A stretch of 64,000 nt of DNA from Couchioplanes caeruleus (lineage in GTDB: Bacteria > Actinomycetota > Actinomycetes > Mycobacteriales > Micromonosporaceae), in contig NZ_RJKL01000001.1 in the NCBI RefSeq assembly GCF_003751945.1, positions 6,882,001 through 6,946,000 on the forward strand, in the 5' to 3' direction. The notes beneath the pieces were generated by a model, which was not told the origin of the DNA, ran no database searches, and saw only the letters and a program-made list of their open reading frames with translations. The position numbers and the translations under genes are program-made. Positions 54,990 to 64,000 of the stretch are shown here, in pieces (position 1 is the first letter of the stretch; each line of letters starts with the position of its first letter).

Positions 54990-57290
54990 TCAGGCGGGCA
55001 CCGGCCCGGCCGGGCGCAGCAACCCCGCGATCTCGTCGCCGGACATCGGCCGCGCGAAGTGGAAGCCCTGGGCGTAGCGGTAGCCCGCCTGGTGCAGCCG
55101 GTGTGCCTGGTCCGCGGTCTCGACGCCCTCGGCGACGGCCTGGATGCGCAGGCCCGAGGTGATGCCGATCAGGCTCTCGACGATGACCGCCTCCGGGCTC
55201 GCCGTGGTGACGCCGTCGACGAACGACTTGTCCACCTTGAGGACGTGCACCGGGCAGTCGACCAGCAGGCTCAGCGACGACTGGCCGGTGCCGAAGTCGT
55301 CCAGCGCGACCCGGATGCCCAGCTCGCTGAGCCCGTGGATCGCGGCCAGCGCGGCGCCGGTGCCCAGTACCGCCGTCTCGGTGACCTCGGCGACGATCAT
55401 GGCCGGGTCGACACCGGCATCCCGGATCGCGGCCTCCACCTCGGCGACGAACCCGGGCTCGCTGAGCTGGCGGGCCGACACGTTGACGCTGACCCGCGCC
55501 GGTGCGGCGTCGCCGTGGTCGCGCCGCCACGCCGCCGCCTGGGCGACCGCCTGCGCGAACACCCAGCGGCCCAGCTCGATGATGGCGCCGTTGCGTTCGG
55601 CCAGCGGGATGAACACCGCCGGAGAGATGTCGCCGTGCTGGGGGTGGTGCCAGCGCAGCAGCGCCTCGACGCCGGCGATGCGCCCGTCGGGCAGCTCGAC
55701 GATGGGCTGGTAGAGCACCCGGAGCTCGCCGCGGCCGAGCGCCTGGCGCAGGTCGGCGCCGAGGCGGGCGTCCTGGTCGGCGAGCCGGTCCATCGCCGGG
55801 TCGAACCACGCCCAGCGGCCGCCGCCGTCGTTCTTGGCCGCGTACATCGCCACGTCGGCGCGGCGCAGCAACTCGCCGGGAGTGTCGCCGGGCGCGCTGG
55901 CGGTGACGCCGATGCTGATCCGCGGCACCATCTCGTGCCCGTCGACGGTGAGCGGCTCCTGCACCGCGCTCACCAGCCGCCGCAACAAGGTGGCGGCTTC
56001 GTCGCCGGTCAGGCCGGGCAGCAGCAGGGTGAATTCGTCGCCGCCCAGCCGGGCGACCGTGTCGACGTCGCGCAGCCGCTCGTGCAGGCGCCGGCTGACG
56101 GCCTTCAGCAGGGCGTCGCCCGTGCCGTGCCCGAGCCGGTCGTTGACGACCTTGAAGTCGTCCAGGTCGAGAAGCGCCACGAGGAACTCCTCGCCCCCGG
56201 CGAGCTGGTCGGTGACCCGCTCCTCGAAGTTGGCCCGGTTGGCGATCTCGGTGAGCGTGTCGTGGCGCACCTGGTGTGCCAGCTGCGCCTGGTACTCGCG
56301 CAACTGGTGCAGGCTGGCGTCGACCGTACGCAGCAGATGGGAGTTCTCCCGCAGCGTGGTGACCTGACGGGCGACCACCAGCGCGGTGATCGCGACGGTG
56401 CAGGCGGCGATGACCTTGCCTTCGGCCGAGCGGGCGATGTCGGTGCCCAGCAGCATCGCGTCCATCGCGGCCACCGCCAGGTACGGCACCACGCTGAAGC
56501 GTCGCGGCGCGGGTCGCGTCCTCGCGGCGGCGAGGTCGCAGCGGACCTGGCGCCGACCGGCGAGCTGGGCGCAGAAGGTGGCGATCGGCACCGCGACGAA
56601 GGCCGAGTTGAGCCGGGGGTGGGACTCGAGGACCAGCGTCAGGCAGGTCGAGGCGCCCGCGGCGCCGATGCCGAACGACACCAGATGCATGGCACGCCGG
56701 TCCAGCGAGCCGGCGCCGGCGTATGCGACCTTGGCGAAGGCGATCATCGACACGGCCGCGGCGATCGCGATCAGCAGCGCCGGGACGGCCGAGCCGGTCA
56801 GCGAGGTCCACGCCTCCATCCTGCGCAGCGAGAAGTGCCACACCAGCAGGCCGCCGGTGATCAGGATGATCCCGGTGTCGAGACCGAAACGTACCCATTC
56901 GGCCCGGGACCGCTGCCACGTCGGCAGCCTCAGCAGCGCCCACACCGCCAGCCCGAGGACGACCAGGTAGAGGGTGACCGACACGGGGCCGAAACGCTGG
57001 GTCCCGCCGGGTACGGAGACCGCGTCGCGTGCGTTGGAGACGGACGCCACGGCCAGCACCACGCAGCAGAGCATGCCGTGGCGCCAGAACCTGCGCGTGG
57101 CGGCGTCGAGATCGACCCGGTGGGAGGCCTGCCGGCACGCGGAGGCCGCGAGCAGGCACATCACCGGCAGAGGCGTCCAGCCCGCCACGGGGTGCGGGAC
57201 GTCGGCGAAGAACCCGGCGACGAATCCGGCCGCGCTGAACGCCAGGAGTGAGGCTCCCACGATCAGGGGGAGGCGGGCGCGGACCGGCAT
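54990..57290 (-). CDS. Membrane GGDEF-EAL cyclic-di-GMP protein
   Basis: 766 residues. About nine membrane helices (residues 5-315) form the sensor, a short coiled coil follows (TTLRENSHLLRTVDASLHQL), then GGDEF (residues about 345-500, intact ARLGGDEF and DLDDFKVVNDRLGHGTGD) and EAL (about 515-760, with GVEALLRW, NVSARQL and DDFGTGQSSL). Both catalytic motifs look intact, so it could make or break c-di-GMP. It differs from the soluble GGDDF protein at 12161. No neighbours suggest the signal. Confidence 0.92.
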   Translation of the reverse strand: MPVRARLPLIVGASLLAFSAAGFVAGFFADVPHPVAGWTPLPVMCLLAASACRQASHRVDLDAATRRFWRHGMLCCVVLAVASVSNARDAVSVPGGTQRFGPVSVTLYLVVLGLAVWALLRLPTWQRSRAEWVRFGLDTGIILITGGLLVWHFSLRRMEAWTSLTGSAVPALLIAIAAAVSMIAFAKVAYAGAGSLDRRAMHLVSFGIGAAGASTCLTLVLESHPRLNSAFVAVPIATFCAQLAGRRQVRCDLAAARTRPAPRRFSVVPYLAVAAMDAMLLGTDIARSAEGKVIAACTVAITALVVARQVTTLRENSHLLRTVDASLHQLREYQAQLAHQVRHDTLTEIANRANFEERVTDQLAGGEEFLVALLDLDDFKVVNDRLGHGTGDALLKAVSRRLHERLRDVDTVARLGGDEFTLLLPGLTGDEAATLLRRLVSAVQEPLTVDGHEMVPRISIGVTASAPGDTPGELLRRADVAMYAAKNDGGGRWAWFDPAMDRLADQDARLGADLRQALGRGELRVLYQPIVELPDGRIAGVEALLRWHHPQHGDISPAVFIPLAERNGAIIELGRWVFAQAVAQAAAWRRDHGDAAPARVSVNVSARQLSEPGFVAEVEAAIRDAGVDPAMIVAEVTETAVLGTGAALAAIHGLSELGIRVALDDFGTGQSSLSLLVDCPVHVLKVDKSFVDGVTTASPEAVIVESLIGITSGLRIQAVAEGVETADQAHRLHQAGYRYAQGFHFARPMSGDEIAGLLRPAGPVPA

Positions 57291-57394
57291 AGCCGTACCT
57301 ATCGGTGGCGCCGGGGCGGGCTTGAACAGTTCGCCGCCACAGGACGGGCACAGGAGCCGGCGTAGCGCTCGCGCGGGCGGGTATTGGTCCCGCC

Positions 57395-58117
57395 ATGGAG
57401 CAACTGCGATGGTTGGCGGTCGTCCGGCACGGCCTGAGCACCGGCAACGCCCTCGCCGAGGCGGCGGAGACCGGCGGGTGCGAGGTCATCGACATTCCCG
57501 AGCGCGATGCCGACGTCCCGCTCTCGGACACCGGGCGTGAGCAGGCCCGCGCGGTCGGCAAGTGGCTCGCCGACCTGGACGAGCGTCCCGAGGTGGCCGT
57601 GGTGTCGCCGTACCTGCGTGCCCGGCAGACCGCGGAGATCGCGCTGGACGGCAGCGGCGTGCCGATGGTGGTGGACGAGCGGCTGCGCGACCGTGAGCTG
57701 GGCATCCTCGACCTGCTGACCGGCCGGGGCGTGCAGAACCGGCTGCCGGACGAGTTCGCCCGGCGGGCCCGGCTCGGCAAGTTCTACTACCGGCCGCCCG
57801 GCGGCGAGTCCTGGGCCGACGTGCTGCTGCGCCTGCGCGCGCTGCTGCGGGAGCTCGCCGAGGACCACCCGGGCGGGCGGGTCCTGCTCTTCGCCCACGA
57901 GGCCATCGTGCTGATGGTGCGCTACCTCGCCGAGCGGCTCAGCGAGGCCGAGCTGATGCGGATCGCCCACGACACGACGGTGGCCAACTGCTCGATCAGC
58001 ACGTGGCGGCGCCAGGACGCGACATTGCGGGCCGACCTCTTCAACGACGTCGGCCATCTGCACGCCGAGGGCGCCCCGCCGACCCGCCAGGAGGATGTCG
58101 ATGCCGAGCCGGTCTGA
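57395..58117 (+). CDS. Histidine phosphatase superfamily protein
   Basis: 240 residues. The RHG motif is VVRHGLSTGN (9-18), the conserved SPYLRARQTAEIA and the second His in LLFAHEAIVLMVRY follow. Phosphoglycerate-mutase-like branch; the substrate may be a small phosphate ester. The first start, ATG 57395, gives full family length. The end overlaps the next gene by 17 bases, implying co-translation. Confidence 0.85.
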   Translation: MEQLRWLAVVRHGLSTGNALAEAAETGGCEVIDIPERDADVPLSDTGREQARAVGKWLADLDERPEVAVVSPYLRARQTAEIALDGSGVPMVVDERLRDRELGILDLLTGRGVQNRLPDEFARRARLGKFYYRPPGGESWADVLLRLRALLRELAEDHPGGRVLLFAHEAIVLMVRYLAERLSEAELMRIAHDTTVANCSISTWRRQDATLRADLFNDVGHLHAEGAPPTRQEDVDAEPV

Positions 58118-58970
58118 GGAGCGCGTCATCACGCCCGCCGTGCTGCGGGAGTGGCCGCTGCCGGACCCGCAGGGTGACAAGGAGTCGCGGGGCACCGTGC
58201 TGGTCGTGGGCGGCTCGCGGCACACGCCCGGGGCGGTCCTGCTCGCCGGAGTCGCCGCGCTGCGGGCCGGGGCCGGGCGGCTGCAGCTCGCCGTGACCGA
58301 GTCGACGGCGGCGGCGCTGAGCATCGCCGTCCCCGAGGCGAAGGTCGTGGGGCTGGCCGAGACCGGCGGCGGCTCGGTCGCCGGAGACCTGCCGTCCGCC
58401 CTGCTCGAGCTGGCCGCCGGCGCGGACGTGCTCGCGATCGGGCCGGGCCTCGACGACGTGGCGGAGACCGGGCGGCTGCTGCACGCGATCCTCGACACCG
58501 CCGGCAAGGACGCGGCGGTCGTGCTCGACGCGTACGCCCTCGGCGCGCTCAGCAGGGAACCCGATCTGCTCGCCGGCCGGGCGCAGCGGGCGGTACTGAC
58601 GCCGAACCTCGTCGAGGCGGAGCATCTGCTGGGCCGGGAGCCCGGCGACGACCTGGCCGCCGCGACGATGGCGCTGGCTCACCGCTACGAGTGCACGGTG
58701 TCGCTCTTCGGGCACATCGCGGCCCCCGACGGCCGGGCCTGGCGCGAGGAGAGCGGGGATGCCGGACTGGGCACCTCCGGCAGCGGCGACGTGCGGGCCG
58801 GCATCGTGGCCGGGCTGCTCGGCCGGGGCGCCGACCCGGCACAGGCGGCCTGTTGGGGAGCCTTCGCCCACGCGGTCAGCGGGTTGCGGCTCGCCCCGCG
58901 CCACGGGCGCACCGGCTTCCTCGCCCGCGAACTCGTGGACGAGGTGGCCTACACGATTGCAACCGTCTGA
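58101..58970 (+). CDS. nnrD: ADP-dependent (S)-NAD(P)H-hydrate dehydratase
   Basis: Repairs hydrated NAD(P)H. 289 residues from ATG 58101, six bases after AGGAGG; ATG 58095 is too close. The ribokinase-like fold shows GTVLVVGGSRHTPGAVLLAG, IGPGLDD, LTPNLVEAEHLLG and the phosphate loop GTSGSGDVRAG (usual form GTGDVLAG). The epimerase partner domain NnrE is not fused and not in the window. Confidence 0.9.
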   Translation: MPSRSEERVITPAVLREWPLPDPQGDKESRGTVLVVGGSRHTPGAVLLAGVAALRAGAGRLQLAVTESTAAALSIAVPEAKVVGLAETGGGSVAGDLPSALLELAAGADVLAIGPGLDDVAETGRLLHAILDTAGKDAAVVLDAYALGALSREPDLLAGRAQRAVLTPNLVEAEHLLGREPGDDLAAATMALAHRYECTVSLFGHIAAPDGRAWREESGDAGLGTSGSGDVRAGIVAGLLGRGADPAQAACWGAFAHAVSGLRLAPRHGRTGFLARELVDEVAYTIATV

Positions 58971-59017
58971 AGCGGGTACGCCAGAAATACACCCGACCAC
59001 CCGAAGGGAGTACCACC

Positions 59018-59431
59018 ATGACCACCGCCCGCGAGATCATGACTCCGGACGTCACCTGCATCGGCGAGAAGGAATCCTTGGCGGAGGCCGCTCACAAGAT
59101 GGCCGACCTGGGCGTCGGCTCGCTGCCGATCTGCGGCGCCGACAACCGGCTCAAGGGAATGGTCACCGACCGCGACATCGTGGTCAAGGCTCTGGCCAAG
59201 GACCGCAACCCGGCCGAGATCACCGCCGGCGAGCTCGGCCAGGGCAAGCCGGTGACGATCGGCGCGGACGACGACGCCGCGGAGATTCTGCGCACCATGG
59301 GCCAGTACAAGGTCCGGCGGCTGCCGGTCATCGACGGCCACCAGCTCGTCGGCATCGTCGCGGTCGCCGACGTGGCCCGGGCCCTGTCCGACCGCAAGGT
59401 CGGCGACCTCGTCGACGCGATCTCCGAATAA
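59018..59431 (+). CDS. Two-CBS-domain protein
   Basis: 137 residues from ATG 59018 after GAAGGGAG. Two CBS motifs: TAREIMTPDVTCIGEKESL with RLKGMVTDRDIV, and KPVTIGADDDAAEIL with QLVGIVAVADVA. Such stand-alone pairs bind adenosine nucleotides and often appear in stress or dormancy regulons of actinobacteria. There is no fused effector domain. Promoter elements were not found. Confidence 0.9.
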   Translation: MTTAREIMTPDVTCIGEKESLAEAAHKMADLGVGSLPICGADNRLKGMVTDRDIVVKALAKDRNPAEITAGELGQGKPVTIGADDDAAEILRTMGQYKVRRLPVIDGHQLVGIVAVADVARALSDRKVGDLVDAISE

Positions 59432-59505
59432 GCCTGGATGAACCACAGTCGAATAACTGTCTGAAGGAGGTCGGGAACCCGGCAGTTTCTGCTAGATAGA
59501 TCTGC

Positions 59506-61152
59506 ATGACTGTCATTCCCCGCGCCGAGGGTGCGGTAGACCGCCGCACCCTTTTGCGTCTCGCCGGCCTCTCCGCCGGTGCCGGTCTCGTCACCGCGGC
59601 CACCCTGCCCGGTGTCGCGCACGCCGCTTCCGGTGCCTTCCAGCACGGTGTGGCCTCCGGCGATCCCCTTCCCGGCGGCATTCTGCTGTGGACCCGGGTC
59701 ACCCCGACCCCCGATTCCGTGCCGGGGTCCGGCGCCGGCCCCGAGGTCACCGTCTCCTGGCAGATCGCCGCCGACGCCGGCTTCGCGGCCGTCGTGGCCG
59801 CGGGCGAGGTCCGCACCGGGCCGGCGCGGGACCACACCGTGAAGGTCGACGTGTCCGGGCTGAGCCCCGCGACCACCTACTGGTTCCGCTTCGGCTACAA
59901 CGGGTCATGGTCACCCACCGGCCGCACCATGACGGCACCCACCGCCGACGCCGCGATCTCGCGGCTGCGGATGGGTGTCGTCTCGTGCGCCAACTGGGAG
60001 GCCGGATACTTCGCCGCATACCGGCACCTCGCCGAGCGCGGCGACCTCAACCTGGTCGTACATCTGGGTGACTACCTCTACGAGTACGGCACCGGAGACT
60101 TCGCCGCCGGCGACGTAGTGATCCGTCCCACGAAGCCGGAGCACGAGATCCTCACGCTGGCCGACTACCGGATCCGGCACGCGCTCTACAAGACCGACCC
60201 GGATCTGCAGGCGCTGCACGCCTCGGTGCCGTGGATCATCACCTGGGACGACCACGAGGTCGCCAACGACATGTGGAGCGACGGCGCCGAGAACCACACC
60301 CCCGGCACCGAGGGCGACTTCGGCGCGCGCGTCGCGGCCTCTCGGCAGGCGTACGCGGAGTGGATGCCGGTGCGCATGGGCGGCGACGGCGCCATCTACC
60401 GGCGGCTGCGCTACGGCAACCTGCTGGAGCTGTCCATGCTGGACCTGCGCTCGTACCGGTCGCAGCAGGTGGGCCGCGTCGACGGCGATGAGATCGACGA
60501 CCCGGACCGCACCATCGCCGGCGGCGACCAGCTCGCGTGGCTCACCGAGGGCCTGGTCACCAGCACGGCGAAGTGGAAGCTCGTCGGCAACCCGGTGATG
60601 ATCTCCCGGGTCGACCTGGCCTCCCTGCCCGCCTGGCTGCTCGGGCCCCTCGGCGACCTGCTCGGCATCCCGGACAACGGCATCGTGGTGAATCCGGACC
60701 AGTGGGACGGCTACAACGCCGACCGGGAACGGCTGGTCGACGCGCTGCGGGCGGCGCGCACCAAGGACGTGGTGTTCCTCACCGGTGACATCCACACCTC
60801 CTGGGCCATCGAGCTGACCACCAAGGACACCGGCAGCCGCAACCCGGCCGCCGCGGAGTTCGTGGTGCCGTCGGTGACCAGCGACAACCTCGACGACTTC
60901 CTGAACACCTCGCCGGGCGGGCCGCTGAGCCGGCTCGCCGCCGACCTGCTCCGGGCGACGAACCCGCACGTCAAGTGGGTGGAGACCGACGGGCACGGCT
61001 ACGGCGTCCTGGAGGTCACCCCCGAGCGCTGCCGGATGGACTGGTACTACCTCGCCGACCGCACCAAACGGGACACCTCCGCGAAATGGGCCACGGGCTG
61101 GTCCGTCGGCACCGGCTCCTCGAAGATCCGCAAGGAGTCCGCACCCTCGTAG
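59506..61152 (+). CDS. phoD: Tat-exported PhoD-family alkaline phosphatase
   Basis: 548 residues. Twin-arginine signal AVDRRTLLRLAGLSAGAGL with likely cleavage after AHA (about residue 40). A fibronectin-like N-terminal PhoD_N domain precedes the metallophosphatase core: VVSCANWEAGYF, HLGDYLYEY, WDDHEVANDMW and LTGDIHTSWA, the residues of the Fe/Ca site. Hydrolyses phosphomono- and diesters outside the cell, normally under phosphate control. I looked for direct PHO-box repeats upstream and found none convincing. Confidence 0.92.
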   Translation: MTVIPRAEGAVDRRTLLRLAGLSAGAGLVTAATLPGVAHAASGAFQHGVASGDPLPGGILLWTRVTPTPDSVPGSGAGPEVTVSWQIAADAGFAAVVAAGEVRTGPARDHTVKVDVSGLSPATTYWFRFGYNGSWSPTGRTMTAPTADAAISRLRMGVVSCANWEAGYFAAYRHLAERGDLNLVVHLGDYLYEYGTGDFAAGDVVIRPTKPEHEILTLADYRIRHALYKTDPDLQALHASVPWIITWDDHEVANDMWSDGAENHTPGTEGDFGARVAASRQAYAEWMPVRMGGDGAIYRRLRYGNLLELSMLDLRSYRSQQVGRVDGDEIDDPDRTIAGGDQLAWLTEGLVTSTAKWKLVGNPVMISRVDLASLPAWLLGPLGDLLGIPDNGIVVNPDQWDGYNADRERLVDALRAARTKDVVFLTGDIHTSWAIELTTKDTGSRNPAAAEFVVPSVTSDNLDDFLNTSPGGPLSRLAADLLRATNPHVKWVETDGHGYGVLEVTPERCRMDWYYLADRTKRDTSAKWATGWSVGTGSSKIRKESAPS

Positions 61153-61160
61153 GCGGCGGT

Positions 61161-61197
61161 CCCGGGGTGGGGTGGTGGGATCCCGCCCCACCCCGGG
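61161..61197. terminator. Bidirectional terminator between phoD and the GH92 gene
   Basis: CCCGGGGTGGGG (61161-61172) and CCCCACCCCGGG (61186-61197) form a perfect 12-bp stem with a 13-base loop that holds its own GGGATCCC. It lies between two convergent stops and can serve both. Confidence 0.75.
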
Positions 61198-61202
61198 CGT
61201 CG

Positions 61203-64000
61203 TCAGCTCACGATGATGTCGTAGATCCGCGTGGCGGAGTTCCCGTCCGAGGTGGGCGTGACCACGGAGACGCGCAGATAGCGAGCGTCGACGTTCACCG
61301 CCGTCGTGGTCGAGTCCGCGATGTTGCCGCGGACCTGCGCGCGGGTGGTCCAGGAGGAGCCGTCGTCCGAGGTCTGCACGTCGAAGTCCCGGGTGTTCCA
61401 CGCCGGGTACTCACCTCCCGCTCCGGCGTGTCGGATCACCACAGTGGACAGACTGCGGCGCGTGCCCAGGTCGGCCTGGACCCACGTGGTGGCGCCCAGC
61501 GAGCACCACTTGTCGCCCCAGCCGCCGAGCCAGCTTCCGTTGAACGCCTTGTCCGCGCCCTCGGCGGCGCTGCACGAGGAGTCGGCGGTGGCGGCCCGGC
61601 GCAGGGCCAGGTTCGCCGGTGCGTTCCCGTACACCTCGAGCGCATAGACGCGGGCCGTGCCGCTGCCGTCGTTGGCCGGCTGGGTCGCCTCGAAGCGGAC
61701 ATACCGCGCGGTGCGCGACTCCACCGGCGTGTACGTCCGGCTGGCGCGCGAACCGGTGACCGAGACCGCGGTGCTCCAGGCGGTGCCGTCCGTGCTGGTG
61801 GAGATCGTGTACGCGCCGGTGTTCCAGTTGGTCCCCTCCCCGCCGAGCCCGGCGTGCTTGACGACGAACGCGTTCACGGTGCGTGCCGAGCCGAGGTCGA
61901 CCTGGAGCTGCCGGGGTGCCGTACCGGAGCAGAACTTGCTGTTGCCGGCGATCGCCCCGTCGACGGCCCTGGCCGGGCCCTCGGCGCTGTTGCACGGCGA
62001 GGAACCGGTGACCGGACGGCCCAGGGCGAGGTCGGCGCCCAGGTCCGGTTCGGCGGCCGGCTGGGCGCGGCCGTCACCGAAGCTGGGGGGCACGTCGCCC
62101 GCGCCCGTGCCCCACGCCGACGGGCTGCCGCCCTGGGTGAACGCGATCGTGGCGCCGTTCGCGATGTCGCCGTACCGGAAGTAGCTGCGGCTGGTCGAGG
62201 TCCCGTCGACCGACAGGGTCTGCACGTAGCGGTTCGCGGCGCTGCCACCGGTGATGGTGATGTTCCCCGGCCCGCGCTGGATGAGCACGCTCGGGAACAG
62301 CGCGCCGTGCGCGGCCAGCGTGTCCGCGCCCGGAGTCACCGGGTAGAAGCCGAGCGCCGACCAGACGTACCACGCGGAGGTGGCGCCGAGGTCGTCGTTG
62401 CCGGGCAGGCCGCCGGCGCCGGTGGTGAAGGACTCGGCCATCACCCGGCGCACCGCGTCGCTCGCCCCGGCGGGCTTGCGGGCCGCGTGGTAGGTCCACG
62501 GCACGTTGTGCTCCGGCTCGTTGCCGATGTAGAAGTACGGCCGTGACAGACCGCCGTTGAGCTCGGTGAAGTGGTGGTCGAGGCGCTGCACGACGGTGGC
62601 CGGACCGCCCATCAGCGTGACGAGGGCGCCGAGGTTGTGCGGGACCATCCAGGTGTACTGGGCCGCGTTGCCCTCGACGTACGGGCTCTCCTGCGCCGGG
62701 TTCAGCGGCTGCCGCCAGCCGCCGTCCCGGGTGTGGATGTACGACGACTCCCCGTTGAACAGGCTGCGCCAGTACTGGGAGCGGGCGCTGTAGGTGGCGT
62801 ACGCGCCGGTGTCGCCGAGGGCCTTGGCGAACTGGGCGATGGCGAAGTCGGACGCCGCGTACTCCAGGGTCTCGGAGGGGTTACCGGGGATGAACTGGTT
62901 CGCGGCGTAGGTGGCGTGGTTGCCACGCAGCACCACGCCCTGCATGCTGCCGCCGGTCGCGCTCTTCTTCATCAGCGCCAGCGCGGCCGCCGTGTCGAAG
63001 CCGCGGACGCCGAACGCGTACGCGCTGCCGACGATGATCGGTCCGGGGTCGCCGGGCATGACGAAGTCCTCGACGCTCTGGTGCGACCACTTGGGCAGCA
63101 GCCCGCCCTGCTGTCCGTCCAGGACCATCGACTTGACGATGTCGCTCATCACGTCGGGGGCGATCAGCGCGACCAGGGCCGCCCACGAGCGGTAGACGTC
63201 CCAGCCGGAGTAGTTCTGGTACACCGGGTGTGAGGCGGTGTGCACGGCGCCGTCGAAGCCGCGGTACTGGCCGTTGGTGTCGCTGGAGACGTTGGGGTTC
63301 TGCATCACGTGGTACAGCGCCGTGTAGAACTTCTGCAGGTCGGTGGCGCTGCCGCCGGTGACCTGGATGCGGTTGAGGGCGGTGTTCCAGGCGGCGTCGG
63401 CGTTCGCGCGTACGGTCGCGAAGGGTGCCGTCTCGGCCGTGGCGTTGTTCTGGGCGTTGGCCACGCTGACGAACGAGATGCCCACGGTGGCGTTGACGAC
63501 CGCGTTCGAGGTGGTGTCGAAGGTGACGTACGCACCGCTCTGGGTGCCGCTCGTGCTCGCGGAGCCGGCGCTGACCGTGCCACCGCGGAAGGTGCCGAAG
63601 CCGGTGGGCGTGCGGTCGAACAGGATCGAGAAGTACATCTTGAAGGTCCGGCCGCCGCAGAAGCCGCCCGCGGTGTGCTCGCCCCAGACCCTGTTGCCGG
63701 CGATCGTGACGTTGCCGTCGCGGTCGCCGGTGGCGGACCGGCTGACGTTGATCAGGACGCGGGCGGTGGTGCTGGCCGGGTAGGTCAGCCTCAGTGCTCC
63801 GGTGCGGGTGGTGGCGCTGAGCTCGGCGTCCACGCCGTACCGGTCGAGCCGGTTGCGGTAGTAGCCGGGCGCGGCATTCTCGTTGCTCTTGGTGTACGCC
63901 GACGCGTAGCCGGTCCAGGCCGAGCCGGGCGACGAGCCCAGGGCGCCGGTGACCGGAAGGATCGGCAGGTCCTCGTTGTTGGGCAGCCCGCGCCGTTGAA
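61203..64000 (-). CDS. GH92-family alpha-mannosidase with two discoidin-type domains (5' end outside window)
   Basis: 932 codons are visible; the frame stays open to base 64000, so the start is upstream of the gene in the next window. The GH92 body includes GRTFKMYFSILFD, YQNYSGWDVYRSW, DPGPIIVGSAYAFGV and GNEPEHNVPW, ending with LSVDGTSTSRSYFRYGDI. The C-terminus has two F5/8 type C (discoidin) domains, from about ADLALGRPVTGSSPC and NLALRRAATADSSC, usual carbohydrate-binding modules. Calcium-dependent exo-mannosidase family; probably exported. Confidence 0.9.
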   Translation of the reverse strand, partial: QRRGLPNNEDLPILPVTGALGSSPGSAWTGYASAYTKSNENAAPGYYRNRLDRYGVDAELSATTRTGALRLTYPASTTARVLINVSRSATGDRDGNVTIAGNRVWGEHTAGGFCGGRTFKMYFSILFDRTPTGFGTFRGGTVSAGSASTSGTQSGAYVTFDTTSNAVVNATVGISFVSVANAQNNATAETAPFATVRANADAAWNTALNRIQVTGGSATDLQKFYTALYHVMQNPNVSSDTNGQYRGFDGAVHTASHPVYQNYSGWDVYRSWAALVALIAPDVMSDIVKSMVLDGQQGGLLPKWSHQSVEDFVMPGDPGPIIVGSAYAFGVRGFDTAAALALMKKSATGGSMQGVVLRGNHATYAANQFIPGNPSETLEYAASDFAIAQFAKALGDTGAYATYSARSQYWRSLFNGESSYIHTRDGGWRQPLNPAQESPYVEGNAAQYTWMVPHNLGALVTLMGGPATVVQRLDHHFTELNGGLSRPYFYIGNEPEHNVPWTYHAARKPAGASDAVRRVMAESFTTGAGGLPGNDDLGATSAWYVWSALGFYPVTPGADTLAAHGALFPSVLIQRGPGNITITGGSAANRYVQTLSVDGTSTSRSYFRYGDIANGATIAFTQGGSPSAWGTGAGDVPPSFGDGRAQPAAEPDLGADLALGRPVTGSSPCNSAEGPARAVDGAIAGNSKFCSGTAPRQLQVDLGSARTVNAFVVKHAGLGGEGTNWNTGAYTISTSTDGTAWSTAVSVTGSRASRTYTPVESRTARYVRFEATQPANDGSGTARVYALEVYGNAPANLALRRAATADSSCSAAEGADKAFNGSWLGGWGDKWCSLGATTWVQADLGTRRSLSTVVIRHAGAGGEYPAWNTRDFDVQTSDDGSSWTTRAQVRGNIADSTTTAVNVDARYLRVSVVTPTSDGNSATRIYDIIVS

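Noticed and set aside
54396..57251. 951-residue plus-strand frame opposite the GGDEF-EAL gene
   Set aside because: Shadow frame; the minus strand encodes intact GGDEF and EAL motifs.
59432..59505. PHO box upstream of phoD
   Set aside because: No pair of GTTCACC-like direct repeats at 11-bp spacing was found.

Overview
The window is chromosomal DNA of a high-GC actinobacterium, most likely a member of the Micromonosporaceae (Actinoplanes/Micromonospora type). This rests on GC-rich third codon positions, frequent GTG starts, the actinobacterial gene order pyrF-mihF-gmk-rpoZ-coaBC-metK-priA-def-fmt-rsmB-rpe-rib, and a SERSER-type intergenic repeat typical of that group. No rRNA, tRNA, CRISPR array or intact insertion sequence is visible.

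Layout. 1-13180: housekeeping genes for pyrimidine, nucleoid, GMP, CoA and SAM metabolism, replication restart, N-terminal formyl-Met handling, rRNA methylation and pentose phosphates, ending with a response-regulator/GGDEF protein. 13246-16963: an FMN riboswitch and ribD-ribE-ribBA-ribH. 16960-19431 (minus): a polar amino-acid ABC importer. 19534-20683: hisE-hisG. 21205-22859: the infC-rpmI-rplT operon with a structured leader; infC starts at an ATC codon. 22927-27453: an rRNA methyltransferase and pheS-pheT. 27500-37258 (minus): a SAM-hydroxide adenosyltransferase homologue, a deaminase, a beta-lactamase-fold protein, a four-gene two-component/ABC-exporter operon (with a frameshift in the regulator and a 90-residue Pro/Ala insert in the kinase ATP lid), a phosphotransferase and a GH3 glycosidase.

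37309-39279 is a small accessory island: four GTCGAC sites in exact 10-bp phase over a promoter, a protein with two Phd-like antitoxin domains, a three-TM protein and a convergent RelE/ParE-like protein. 39456-49906 is the arginine regulon (argC-J-B-D-F-R, an unknown gene, argG, argH, with dapE on the other strand), headed by a promoter with an ARG-box-like palindrome. 49934-53989 is the remains of a graspetide (ATP-grasp RiPP) locus: an apparently intact precursor, an ATP-grasp ligase that has lost its middle, a frameshifted PIMT-type methyltransferase joined to a 5'-truncated DUF6745 gene, a frameshifted XRE/TPR-type regulator and a truncated acetyltransferase. 53978-64000 holds a TauE-family permease, a membrane GGDEF-EAL protein, a histidine phosphatase, an NAD(P)HX dehydratase, a CBS protein, a Tat-exported PhoD phosphatase and a GH92 mannosidase that runs off the window.

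Most genes in the operons overlap by 1-4 bases (ATGA, GTGA or TGATG), so translational coupling is general here. All family assignments come from reading the translations; no database search was run.
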